DNA from: Verpa conica
Taxonomy: Eukaryota; Ascomycota; Pezizomycetes; Pezizales; Morchellaceae
Length of the DNA: 64,000 nucleotides
Direction: 5' to 3'
Assembly (NCBI GenBank): GCA_033030425.1
Contig: JAUFSD010000006.1
Coordinates: 930,001 to 994,000 of the forward strand
Shown here: piece after piece, positions 1 to 9,738 of the stretch
Layout of the letters: every line of letters starts with the position of its first letter
Position numbering within the stretch: position 1 is the first letter of the stretch
The notes under the pieces: generated by a model
What the model saw: only the letters and a program-made list of their open reading frames with translations
What the model was told of the DNA's origin: nothing
Database searches by the model: none
Position numbers and translations under genes: made by a program

Positions 1-559
1 TCCCTGACTATTTGCAGCCACCAAGTCAGACTTTATCGAAGTAACCTAGCTAGACTTGCGCTACGTTTCACATACATGCTTCTATGTTACAGTAATACCA
101 CAAGTAGAGCTAGGCTCCAAGGATAGCAAAGTAAAATGCGCCTTAGGAGGGGGAGATCCACTGAATCGGGAAACAAGGGTTGGGGAAACCTTAAATTTGG
201 CTCTTCAACCATACTTAGGCAACCCCACCGAAAAACAAGCAATTCTCAAAACAGCCCTTACCATTGATGGCTTAGAAAGCTTCATGCAATTAATTACGTG
301 CAGGATACGAGATTTTGACAGGGTTTGGTCTGGTAGTACAACGAACGACTGTGCTAAGTGAAACGGCGTGTGTAACCATATTGAGGTCCCGTGAATGCAA
401 CTTATTAGAGGTGCCCCTATGGAGTTATGGTTTTTAAATGGCTCCCCTGATCCCTCGAATTTTGACAGATCTACTTTACCAGACCTCCGACACAATTTAC
501 CACTTAAGGTCTTTACACTCGTTGGCCTCGCTTGTTTTTAAATTTACTCACTCTTTAAA
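1..559. other. Intergenic stretch at window start
   Basis: No gene is supported here. Short open frames exist on both strands, for example around 56-361 and 205-495, but they overlap each other and show no family motif or signal peptide. The last 60 bases are probably the promoter and leader of the surface-protein gene that starts at 560. Confidence 0.6.
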
Positions 560-1853
560 ATGAAGTTTGAATATCTCTCACTCCTCAGTACCATTCTTTT
601 GGTGCTGCAAAATCCGGTATTTGCAAAACGAGGCGGTGGCAGTAGCAGTGGCTCTGATGATTCAAGCAGTAGCAGTGGTGGCTCCTCCTCCTCATCTTCA
701 TCTTCGTCTTCGTCCTCGAGTGGAGGTAGCCAGGAGCCGATCTGTGTTGAACTACCCGGTACGAGTTCTTCCCTAGGGTCCCAACAAAACTGGCTATATA
801 GATGGGTTGGTACCTACTATAACGGAAGCATCGTATGTTCTCTTTACTTGGTGGTTTCTTTTGTAGGATAGGATGTTGACGGTTTTTAGGAACTCAAATT
901 CTCGGTCACCAATAGCTCTCAGGACTGTAATAGCCAAGACGGTGTTTTTACGTCGAAATTCGATGGAGTCCTAGCAATTGCTGATATGCCATCGGATATC
1001 GATAAAGGCTACCTCAGTCCATTCATCTTCCTACTATCAGGGTGGGAGCCTAACACAGAGCCAGACGGCGAGATTTCATATAGCAACGAATATACCCCTT
1101 CCGATGTCCAAGTGGTAAGTAATACCTTAATTAAAAGTTTACGAAAAAAAACTAATAAACTCTTTTCATTACCCAAGATACTTAATTCGATCTCTGATGC
1201 TAGAAACGAATACTTTAAAGGATCTGCTACGTGGGATCTCACAGTAGACAAACAAGGAAGCTCATATGATTTTACTGGCGTTATCGACGACTCCACTAGT
1301 GCTGTAAGTAATCTACTATCAAAGTCATAGGTTCCCTAAAACTAACTCTTTCTGCTTCTAGGCTTATGAAGACTCTCAATTTGTCCAGAATCTCTCTCCA
1401 TGCAACGGCTCCTCTTCCAGCCCATTCGAAATGAGTCCATTTGACTCCTGGAGCTTCCAGTATGAGTCCGATGCCGAATATGCCGCAGAACGTAACCAGG
1501 TCAATGGGACCTTTAATGATTCAAAGGCCTCCATTACGGTCCAAGGCCAATTTTCTGGAAGGTTCAGTGGTGATTATTCTGGTACCAAGTTTGGACGGTA
1601 CATCTTGACTTTCACCGGCGACGTCGACAGCAAGTATTCACACACGCTTATAACGACTGGAAGCAATCCATCATGGGAAAATAATACAGCTACTTCCACA
1701 GCAGGTGGATCAGCTTCTTTAACTACAACATCAGTGACGACAGAATGCTATACCCCAGGATCTCTTAGTAGTGCGGTTTCGATAAATTTAGGGGTCAATA
1801 AAGCTGTATATGCAGTGGTGGCCATAGCAATGCTTATAATGATTATATTGTAA
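560..1853 (+). CDS. Serine-rich secreted, probably GPI-anchored surface protein (4 exons, about 371 aa)
   Basis: Exons are read as 560-832, 890-1114, 1178-1303 and 1362-1853. The donors are GTATGT, GTAAGT and GTAAGT, the acceptors are TAG, AAG and TAG, and all joins keep the frame. The first 22 or so residues form a signal peptide ending at an Ala-Lys junction. A Ser/Gly run follows (residues about 25-55, almost pure Ser in the middle), then a folded-looking region with scattered Cys and N-glycosylation sequons. A Thr/Ser-rich stalk precedes a C-terminal hydrophobic tail of about 17 residues that ends the protein, as in GPI-anchor signals. I recognise no enzyme domain. The inferred role is cell wall or plasma-membrane surface. 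A plain C-terminal membrane anchor instead of GPI is equally possible. The Ser tract is encoded by mixed TCN/AGY codons. Confidence 0.75.
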
Positions 1854-2464
1854 CTTTTTTAATAGAGAAACAAGTTTTGTGATTTATACCCCAGTCATTC
1901 TCCGAAGGCCTTCAGAATATCTTTGGCTTGGTTAGACATTTTAATCATTCAATACTACTCTTCGTTAGTTATATGTAATGTTTTTTATAAAGAGTACTAT
2001 TTTTCGTTGATCAATTAAAGGTCTCGAGAGTATGTACAGGTAGTTAATAAGGATGATAATAAACCAATTAAAAGCCTACATATAACTATATATAATCTAA
2101 AACCCTAACACTTAGTATTTTTATGCCTCAAAAGTCTTCTACGAGATATAGCTTCTTTTCTTTTTACCACAAGGCCTCAAGTGTATATTAAGTTAAGGTA
2201 AGTAGTGAGCTTGTAAAGGCAGTTTATATTCCAAGTTGATTTTATAAAGGACAAGAGATCTCTCCGCCAGTGCAAAACTATTTTCAATAGGTTCCTCCTA
2301 TTAAATGCCTTAATTCTATAGTATTATTAGCTTAACGAGTGATTTATCATGAGCCCAAGTTCCAAGTACACATTTGCGTTGTTTTTTTATGTACTTCCTT
2401 TTTGGTATACTGATAACCTCTGTAGAAATTTCTGCGCTTCCGTCCAATCAAGACTTCCGGTCTA
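1854..2464. other. AT-rich intergenic stretch
   Basis: This holds the terminator region of the surface-protein gene and the probable promoter of the G-patch gene. I see no convincing gene. A short frame from 2389 begins with a signal-peptide-like stretch but ends at about 2571 and overlaps the next gene. Confidence 0.5.
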
Positions 2465-5400
2465 ATGATAGGCCCCAATTGCGCTGTGATAGGGTTAGGG
2501 CGGTTTCATTCCCGGCGGGGCTGGGTGATGATGCGGCGAGTTTGCTCGGCAACGACAATCCATCATCCTAGACCTGACATTCAACAACACCCATCACAGA
2601 TAGCTCGCGTTGGTGGCCAAGAACAGTTCAAACCTATCACTATGCCAGAGGGGGCATCGGTAAAAATGCCTGCAGTCCCGAAGTCAGATCCAGACCCAGA
2701 GCCCCCCGCTGCTGTCGCCGACAATACACGGGTGACAGGATTGCGTAACTTCTTGAAGGGTGAGGTTATAATTCTCGATGATGATTCCGATGAAAACATC
2801 GACGATGACGAGCTCATTGGCGTCCCGTTTGTTACAGTTTCGGAACAAATCGCAAGTCCGATTTCTCAAGAGAGTCCTCCGAAAGCTCCGAGGGATGTTG
2901 CAATGGTTCACCCGAGCAGGCTACGACATATCGGTGCTACAACAGCTTTAGGGTCATCTAGTCCTGCTCCGGTACGTAGTTATGATGGACCAAACCACGA
3001 CATACAAGCCTCAGAGTCTGTTAGGATAGCGAAGAGCCCCCCAAGAGCACCAAAGGCAATGACTCCACAAGTTGGTAGCTTGCAAACCCCACCTACTGGC
3101 CCAAAAGCGCAAACGACCCCCAAATCTGCTGCGAAGGGTGTGAATCAAATGCCGCTGGGCATCAAATCTCCACCTACTGGACCCAAAGCTCAGACAATAC
3201 CTCGCAGGTCTTCGAAGGGCACTAATTCAATATCAACGGGAAGTCCAGCCAGGAGTAACCCAAGAAATAAATCGAAGAGGAAGAAGTTCATACCCTTACG
3301 GGTTAAACTTGGAGGTAGTGGCAGCCCTTCATCTGTCAAGAAAAATTCCAGACCCTCGGAGCTGCGGGGTTCGAAACCACCCTCTTTAAAACTTCATGTG
3401 CGTGAGCATCCCCCAGATATCCCAGTAGCCGAGTATATTACTCCGACTGGAAGGCGAATTTCCAATGGAAAACCCTCACCCTATCCAAACTCGTTTCGAC
3501 CTTCACCCAAAAGAACACGAGAATCTTTTATTTCACAACCCGGAGGCTCACGGCCGAATGTCACTGCCACAAATACACATAAAGCCCCTCTAAAGGTTGG
3601 CTACGGTGCTAAGCGGCTTACCAAGGGCTCAAACTCTGTTCCGATCGGTATACATCGTCGGGAGAGAATTAGCAGTGATCGAGCTCTAATGCCGCCACCG
3701 GCCAATACCAGCCCAGTATCTAGAGGGCAAGAGACTTTCAGCCACCAACCAATCAACTATCGCGGTATTCCTACAGGCCCGAGGTTTCCTGAGGGTACTT
3801 CACGGGCGATGAACGAAATGGATTTTTCTCGAGAACAAGGTTACAATTACAACCTGTCCCCTCGCCAGTCTCCTAGTACAAAATACGTGCAAAGTCCACC
3901 AAAAAAGTTTACCAGTTACAACCCTTCAAAGAGAGCCCAATCTTGGAACACCGAAACTATGTCTAGCTATCAAGAGAGAAATGACGTCGGTCCTAGGACG
4001 GGTGAGATATCCCCTAGTAATAAAAACAGCGTCATGTTTGAGAAGACGGGATACAAGGCCGGGGTCCCCTATGGGAAATCAGGTGAGGAAGGGTCGGGAC
4101 AGATTGCTGCTATAATGAAGTCGGGGAGGGGGGGACTTGGGGTGGAACCCATAAGAGCGGGTTTGGGCATGAACCACAGAGATCTCCTAAGAGAAGAAGA
4201 TAAGAGGTATAAAACTGGGGCACCACCTAGGGGGAAGCCGCATGCTAGTCGTTTTCAAACTCGCAAAAAGCCGTATAGGAGCGGCGCATCCGCGGCTAGA
4301 GGTGCCCCTCCTATTGGAGGGCGTGGGCGGGGAAGATTAATGATGAGAAAGTTAGGCCACCAAGACAGGGCAACTCTGGGAGCTGGGAGAATATCGACAC
4401 CGGCAAATGGCGTCACTAAGCGTAACAACCGAGGAGTTGGTGCTTCAGGTGGTGTTCGCATGCAAGATCTTACACGTAACGGTGAGATGAGATGGAGATC
4501 AGAAGATCAAGAAAAACGACGGGAAGGCAGCAGCAGTGGTGGGAATACAGAAAGTTTGTGCATTGTCATTGATAGCGACGATGATAAGAAGGGCGACATG
4601 CGGTTACTACATAGGAAGGAACAGGCGAAGGAACACGAGCGGCGACACGAAGGGGAGGAGATGCAGAGAGGGAATGGCCAGGAGGGTCAGGAGGACCAGG
4701 AGATGCAAGAGATACAAGAGATACAAGAACAAGAAGATGCAGATATGAAAGATGAGCCTCAGGTGATTACCATCGATGACGACGTCGATGATGAAGTCGA
4801 TGATGAAGTCGATGATGAAGTCGATGATGAAGTCGATGATGAAGTCGATGAAGTCGATGAAGTCGAGAATGAAGTTGAGGATGAAGTTGAGGATGAAGTT
4901 GAGGATGAAGGTGGGGATGAGGTTGAGGATGAAGTTGAGGATGAAGGTGGGGATGAGGTTGAGGATGAAGTTGAGGATGAAGTCGAAGAGTTTCTCGAGG
5001 GCAAAATTGATGGCGGTGTTGAAGATGATGCTGTTGATGTGCCTGACGATGGAGTCGATGATGAAATCGACTGTGGTGACGAAGATGTGGAAATGCGGGA
5101 GACATCCGATGATGCAGTCAATCGGCTTTGCCATGATCTTGCTGAAATCGATCAAACATCTTCCCAGATCCATCTTCAGAGTGCCGATATCGACGCTGGG
5201 GGGCAGAATAGAAGAGGGGAGGATGCTATAAAAGAGAGGCGAGGTGATGAGGATCAGGAGCCCGTTCAGAGTGGAAAGCCCGATACCAAGAAGGAACGCT
5301 GGAAGCTCCCTCCGTACCACCACTCCCCTGGCAGGCCTACAGTACCCATGCGTCTCTTTGAGTTCGTGATCATCGAACGGCTTGAGCAAGTTGCTTTATC

Positions 5401-5668
5401 GGATATCTTCAACTCTATTTATTCTCTAGAAGAGGAGAAGCACATCTCGCATAAAGTTTCAGTTTCAGCTTTCAATGACATACTCGTAAGGTCATACTTG
5501 AAGGTGAGGGATATGATGATGCGAGACCCTCTTCTTGATATAGATCAAGAGGCGTGCGAGAAGATTGCCGAGGGAGAATTAGATGCTCTACTAGCACAGC
5601 TCGAGGGAGACGGGGTTAGTGGTCGAGGAGAAGAATCTGGGAGGGCGATGACGATTAAAAGCGTGTAA
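2465..5668 (+). CDS. G-patch protein with three SUMO-interaction-like motifs and an acidic repeat (up to 1067 aa)
   Basis: A single long open frame. The N-terminal half is disordered and rich in Pro, Ser, Lys and Arg, with repeated PPTGPKAQT-type units (about residues 215-245). A G-patch lies at about 520-572: a Met/Phe-Glu-Lys-x-Gly-Tyr-x-x-Gly start followed by Gly-Leu-Gly repeats. An RGG-like basic patch follows (about 575-640). Three hydrophobic cores flanked by acidic or Ser residues resemble SUMO-interaction motifs: VIIL (101-104), IVI (700-702) and VITI (767-770). The last one runs into an almost pure Asp/Glu/Val repeat (to about 865). A compact helical C-terminus covers about 960-1045. 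G-patch proteins usually activate DEAH helicases or bind RNA, so a nuclear RNP role is inferred. The start is uncertain: ATG 2465 gives the longest frame, and ATG 2642 is a plausible alternative. It is convergent with another G-patch gene. Confidence 0.75.
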   Translation: MIGPNCAVIGLGRFHSRRGWVMMRRVCSATTIHHPRPDIQQHPSQIARVGGQEQFKPITMPEGASVKMPAVPKSDPDPEPPAAVADNTRVTGLRNFLKGEVIILDDDSDENIDDDELIGVPFVTVSEQIASPISQESPPKAPRDVAMVHPSRLRHIGATTALGSSSPAPVRSYDGPNHDIQASESVRIAKSPPRAPKAMTPQVGSLQTPPTGPKAQTTPKSAAKGVNQMPLGIKSPPTGPKAQTIPRRSSKGTNSISTGSPARSNPRNKSKRKKFIPLRVKLGGSGSPSSVKKNSRPSELRGSKPPSLKLHVREHPPDIPVAEYITPTGRRISNGKPSPYPNSFRPSPKRTRESFISQPGGSRPNVTATNTHKAPLKVGYGAKRLTKGSNSVPIGIHRRERISSDRALMPPPANTSPVSRGQETFSHQPINYRGIPTGPRFPEGTSRAMNEMDFSREQGYNYNLSPRQSPSTKYVQSPPKKFTSYNPSKRAQSWNTETMSSYQERNDVGPRTGEISPSNKNSVMFEKTGYKAGVPYGKSGEEGSGQIAAIMKSGRGGLGVEPIRAGLGMNHRDLLREEDKRYKTGAPPRGKPHASRFQTRKKPYRSGASAARGAPPIGGRGRGRLMMRKLGHQDRATLGAGRISTPANGVTKRNNRGVGASGGVRMQDLTRNGEMRWRSEDQEKRREGSSSGGNTESLCIVIDSDDDKKGDMRLLHRKEQAKEHERRHEGEEMQRGNGQEGQEDQEMQEIQEIQEQEDADMKDEPQVITIDDDVDDEVDDEVDDEVDDEVDDEVDEVDEVENEVEDEVEDEVEDEGGDEVEDEVEDEGGDEVEDEVEDEVEEFLEGKIDGGVEDDAVDVPDDGVDDEIDCGDEDVEMRETSDDAVNRLCHDLAEIDQTSSQIHLQSADIDAGGQNRRGEDAIKERRGDEDQEPVQSGKPDTKKERWKLPPYHHSPGRPTVPMRLFEFVIIERLEQVALSDIFNSIYSLEEEKHISHKVSVSAFNDILVRSYLKVRDMMMRDPLLDIDQEACEKIAEGELDALLAQLEGDGVSGRGEESGRAMTIKSV
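4787..4990 (+). repeat. In-frame acidic minisatellite (9/12-bp units) inside the G-patch gene
   Basis: Five or more near-identical 12-base units (gatgatgaagtc) are followed by 9-base units and diverged gaggatgaagtt/gaggatgaaggt units. All are multiples of three, so the frame is kept and the tract encodes (D/E)(D/E)EV repeats. Length changes here would not shift the frame. On the opposite strand the same tract produces long spurious open frames. Confidence 0.9.
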
Positions 5669-6162
5669 GGCTGTTCATACTAACATGTAGCACCTTTGAC
5701 AAGCTAAATAAATACCTTGTGCGCTTGTCTAATTTCGAATCGATGATGATGATGATGATGAAATATGGGGAGTTTGTGGGAGTTGAAGGTAATGGCAAGT
5801 AGTGCACTTGCTTGAGAGAATTTCTATCGCATATGGTCGTTCAGTCAATTTCTTTCTAGTTTATGTCGCAGTGTTGTTTTATGTTTTCCTTTCAATCGTC
5901 TTGTTGGAGAGGAGTTTCATTGATTAAAGCAGTAGGGATATCTTTTAGGATGGGTTATATATACCCCAATCGTTTCTTTTCTGTTGCCAAAAAAAGTTAC
6001 ATTTTCATTTTTACTACAAATATTGTGACAACAAAAAACACCCCTAAAAACAAGCCCTTAGGTGTACTCTACTAAGAGTCATCCAACAAAAAAGCTTAAG
6101 TATTAACAATGTAGTCCCGAAAAGCCATGGTTCTACTCTTTAACCCTAACACCCCCCGCATT
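5669..6162. other. Convergent 3' intergenic region with a (GAT) microsatellite
   Basis: This lies between the 3' ends of the two convergent G-patch genes. It carries a perfect (GAT)6 tract at about 5742-5760. No gene is supported. Confidence 0.7.
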
Positions 6163-8001
6163 TCACCATCCATCTCCAGCCTTCTCCCTCCCAATAACCA
6201 CCTGCATAAACTCTCTCCTAGCTATTTTCATCAGCTCAGCGTCCACAAGATATCCTAGTCGCGATTGCTGTAGGTCTGCTACGGCCCTGCTCATACAGGA
6301 CCAAAGGATGGAATTATAGTCGGTTACCCCAAGAATCCCCGAGGAGTCGAGATGTGAAATTATCTGTGAGATTCTCTCGCGAATTTTGTGGATCTCCCAA
6401 GGCGTGGTTATTGTGTATTTCAAGAATTGGGCTGATCCAAGAAGGCCTATCTGTTTGAATTGCCATTGTTGAATAACCTCTTGGCTTGTTTCGATAGGCG
6501 TGTTGAAGGATCTGGTTGGGTTGGTATCTATTCGGCCAAATTGTGTTAAGTCTATTTGAGCTTGAGCTGACTGGTATAGCTGAGCTGCATGGTTTTGGAT
6601 CGCAATCTCCAAACTTGCTCTATGTATTTTAGCAACTCTCTCTGTTTGTGCCACTCTCTCTATTAATTCCCTCTCTATTTTGCTTGCCTTCTCAATCCTC
6701 ATCACCTTCTCTACTCGTGATTTCTCCGCCAAGTCCTCTTTTGACAAGCCCAATCCACGGTTTCCAACCCTCATCTCAACCTTAACCGGCTCTAGTCCCC
6801 CAGCCCCATTAACACCAAGTGGAGTACCTTCTTTATATCCCATCTTCTCCATCATGCGTCGGCCTCTGTTTTCTTTTGGTAGCTCAGGTGCTTCATTCCC
6901 AACAATATCACCATCCCTCAGTTGCCGGAACCTCCGCGGGGCTGTTGCTGGTACACTTTGACCACTTTTCTCTGTGATAGGTTCAGGTACGGTGGATTTT
7001 TGTGGGGTGTTATGGAGGTATATAAATGGTGTGTTTGGTGTTCCTGAACAACGGGTATCGATATTGACGTATTTATCGGCCCACTTATCACTGATTAATT
7101 CCTTTGGAGCGAGGAACGTTTTAGGCGGAGTGCATAGAGCTTCTACGGGAGATGTCTCTAGTTCTTTGCCGAAGACTTCGGCTTCATTTTTCTCGAGCTC
7201 CACAGGGGAGGTAACACTAGCTGGAGTTGAATGGCTTGGGCTAACAGAGGTAACAGAACTACTACGACGGATAGGCATAAAGCTGATAGCTCCTGGAGCC
7301 TGGAGTATTGCTGCCATGTGGGATGATAGTGAGGGATGTGTCTTCCGAGAGGGATTTTTGACAATTTCGACTTCCTTTTTCTGTGGCTTCTGCTGTCCCG
7401 GTTTTAGCTCTTTGGACTCAGACCCTTGTGATTCCTGCTCCTGTTGCTGAGGTATTTTATTTGGTTTTTGAACCACGGGGCGAAGAGGACGCCCTACAAT
7501 GCCTGGTCCTTGTAGAAAAGCAGCCTGAGCCATAGCCAGTGTAACGCCCCCATCGGAATCGGAATCTGAGCTATTCTGGACTTTTGTGGCCTTCATACTG
7601 TTTTCAACCCCGTCGCCGACTATTCTCTCTTTGGATTGCCACTGCTTAAATAGATTTGTGCTTGTGCTGGCCGGCTTGGAGCTAGGAACTGAACTGATAG
7701 AAAGAGATCTGGTGTTCGTATTTTGCGTGCCTATCGACGAATTTCTACTGTAGTAACTCTTCTGTGGTCCCGGTGGGAAAAGCGCTGGGTGACTCCCCGT
7801 AAATCGTCCGATACCACAACCGATCCCAGGCTTTTGTGGTAGAGAAACTGGCGCCTTAAATCCCTGTTGTGCATTGGATGCCTTATTTTTCCGGGCATCA
7901 GTCTCGGATGGCCCCCGAGGAGTAATCCGAGAGCTTGATTGCCCAGAAATTGGCACCTGGTGGTTGGCTGGAAGCAGCCATAGATTACGTGTGCCGATCA
8001 C
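6163..8001 (-). CDS. G-patch domain protein, Ser/Pro-rich (about 612 aa)
   Basis: A single long open frame on the minus strand. The N-terminal two-thirds is low complexity (Ser, Pro, Gln, Lys) with an acidic Ser-Asp run near residue 145, a likely CK2-type site. A G-patch lies at about 375-425: Met-Glu-Lys-x-Gly-Tyr-Lys-x-Gly-x-Pro-Leu-Gly, then Gly-Gly-Leu and Gly-Leu-Gly-Leu. A Lys/Arg/Glu helical stretch follows (about 425-480), then a folded C-terminal region. The domain order resembles the convergent neighbour that ends at 5668: disordered N-terminus, G-patch, helical C-terminus. The two could be old paralogs, but I can align only the G-patch by eye. A nuclear RNA-processing role is inferred from the domain. 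The N-terminus is uncertain because ATG 8001 is only the most upstream in-frame start and an upstream exon is possible. Confidence 0.75.
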   Translation of the reverse strand: MIGTRNLWLLPANHQVPISGQSSSRITPRGPSETDARKNKASNAQQGFKAPVSLPQKPGIGCGIGRFTGSHPALFPPGPQKSYYSRNSSIGTQNTNTRSLSISSVPSSKPASTSTNLFKQWQSKERIVGDGVENSMKATKVQNSSDSDSDGGVTLAMAQAAFLQGPGIVGRPLRPVVQKPNKIPQQQEQESQGSESKELKPGQQKPQKKEVEIVKNPSRKTHPSLSSHMAAILQAPGAISFMPIRRSSSVTSVSPSHSTPASVTSPVELEKNEAEVFGKELETSPVEALCTPPKTFLAPKELISDKWADKYVNIDTRCSGTPNTPFIYLHNTPQKSTVPEPITEKSGQSVPATAPRRFRQLRDGDIVGNEAPELPKENRGRRMMEKMGYKEGTPLGVNGAGGLEPVKVEMRVGNRGLGLSKEDLAEKSRVEKVMRIEKASKIERELIERVAQTERVAKIHRASLEIAIQNHAAQLYQSAQAQIDLTQFGRIDTNPTRSFNTPIETSQEVIQQWQFKQIGLLGSAQFLKYTITTPWEIHKIRERISQIISHLDSSGILGVTDYNSILWSCMSRAVADLQQSRLGYLVDAELMKIARREFMQVVIGREKAGDGW

Positions 8002-9738
8002 ATCGGACGTATGTAATTTATCTAAATAAGCCAGATTAGTTTAACTAACATTGTTCCTATTATGTTGTTGGGGTCCTGTATGAGGAATACTTGTGACGGG
8101 GTTATCCATCAAACTGCACTTTTTAGTTCGGCCCTATGCAACGTGACGTCTGAATTTTATACCAAGGAAGCCTTGATAAGGGGTTCAGTTCGTGACTAAG
8201 ATTGTTTGGTTTCTAGACCTTCTTTGTGTGTTAAGGCGATGGGGGATTGATTGCTGGCATGTATGAGCAACTGAGGTGGGCGTACGTAGTGGTTGGTTGG
8301 TTGGTTGTGGAGTGCTGATCGCTGGTAGGTCAGGCAGTGGTCGGCCTGAATTCGTGTCCCACCTAGGATAACTAGTGCTTTAGGCACATTCCTATGCCCA
8401 AATGTATCCCTAGTTAGCCCCCAAAAATAACTAAAATGTTTTACAATTAAAACCCATAATAAGGCCTAGTACAATAAACGTCATAGACTATCACTCGGTA
8501 TAGCAGAGAAGTGAATGTGTAGTTGAATGAATGAATGAATGAATTTATCATTTAAGTACATGCAACCCTTAGGTTATGGTACCCGCACTAAAATCCACAC
8601 TAACAATAAAAGTAAAACAAATAGCAAAAATAAAAATAAAAGCAAAAAACTATCTCCTTTTTACTCTCCCTCTGCTTCATCAACCCCTCCTTGTATACTG
8701 CTCGCAGCTTCTTCCCACATGTCGCCCCATCCCCACTCTTCTTCTCGCTCTCGCTCGTCTGCCTCCTCGATTCTGACCTCTCCTCTTTCAGCTCTTCTTG
8801 CTCTACTCTTCCTCTTGAACTCTCTCCACATTAAAGCTCCCCACGTCCAATTCTTTTCCTCTGCGGGATATGAATGTGTAGTTGCAAGACTATATGTACA
8901 CTTACACTATATGAATATTGCTTCTTAGTCCCATAGTATTTTGGTGGTAGAATTAAAATATATTTCTATCAGGATATTCTTATGCATGACTCAGGGTTGG
9001 TTCATTTTTATGAAACTTAGAGAAATTCCCCTCTACTTCTGGTAGAGGGTAGTCTTGTAACCAACTATCATGTGGATTATTGCTTAATTTATTGAGGAGC
9101 TCTTGGTATTTTACTACTAACTCGGTCAAATTCCTCTATTAGAGGCTTAGCGTAAATTCTTTTGACTGAAAGAAGGGGCTGATGATGGGAAGCCTTACCC
9201 ATTTCCACCATACTACACCTCACATGCACAATAACCAAGCATAAATGATAAAATATCACCCACAATCGTTATAAGAATAACTACTTTATAATAATACTAA
9301 CACTGTATGCCATCATATTCTTATAATGGAAGCTTACTGTATTGGGAAACTCCTACCGCACACCCACTACTGACCTGAATAAGCCTAGCTTATTAGTAAC
9401 CCGAATACACCCAGAAGTTTTTCGAATTATCCCCCCCTACATCCTATGTACTCGTACGATTATCTTATTCTCCTTCAACTAGAAAATCTCATTTATCCAT
9501 AATTCTTTATGATTATTGGTAAAATACTACACCCTAACTAACATAAGTACTCTAAAGCTAAACTCTAGTAAAATAAAAGACATGAATAACCTCCAAGAAA
9601 GGTACTTCGATATAGCCCCACATGTTAATATTAAATCAGGTCAAATTCAACTCCAAAAAAACAAACTCAAAGCCGATACGCTATCCAGATCTCACAGCCC
9701 AGGACTAAGCATAACGCCCGAGAACCCTAGAGAAACAG
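8002..9738. other. AT-rich intergenic stretch with a (TGAA) tract
   Basis: No gene is supported. A (TGAA)n microsatellite sits at about 8524-8544. The plus-strand frame at 9516-9788 contains a KADTLSR string reminiscent of the end of a Ty3/gypsy RNase H domain, but nothing around it confirms a retroelement, and its end overlaps the last exon of the ZIP gene on the other strand. Confidence 0.5.

Noticed and set aside
2389..2571. Short frame with a signal-peptide-like start
   Set aside because: It ends after about 60 codons and overlaps the longer G-patch frame. No splice partner was found.
4607..5389. 260-codon minus-strand frame inside the G-patch gene, plus two Ser- or His-rich frames at 4759-5121
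   Set aside because: They are mirror images of the 3-base-periodic acidic repeat on the coding strand, so their length follows from the repeat and not from selection for protein.
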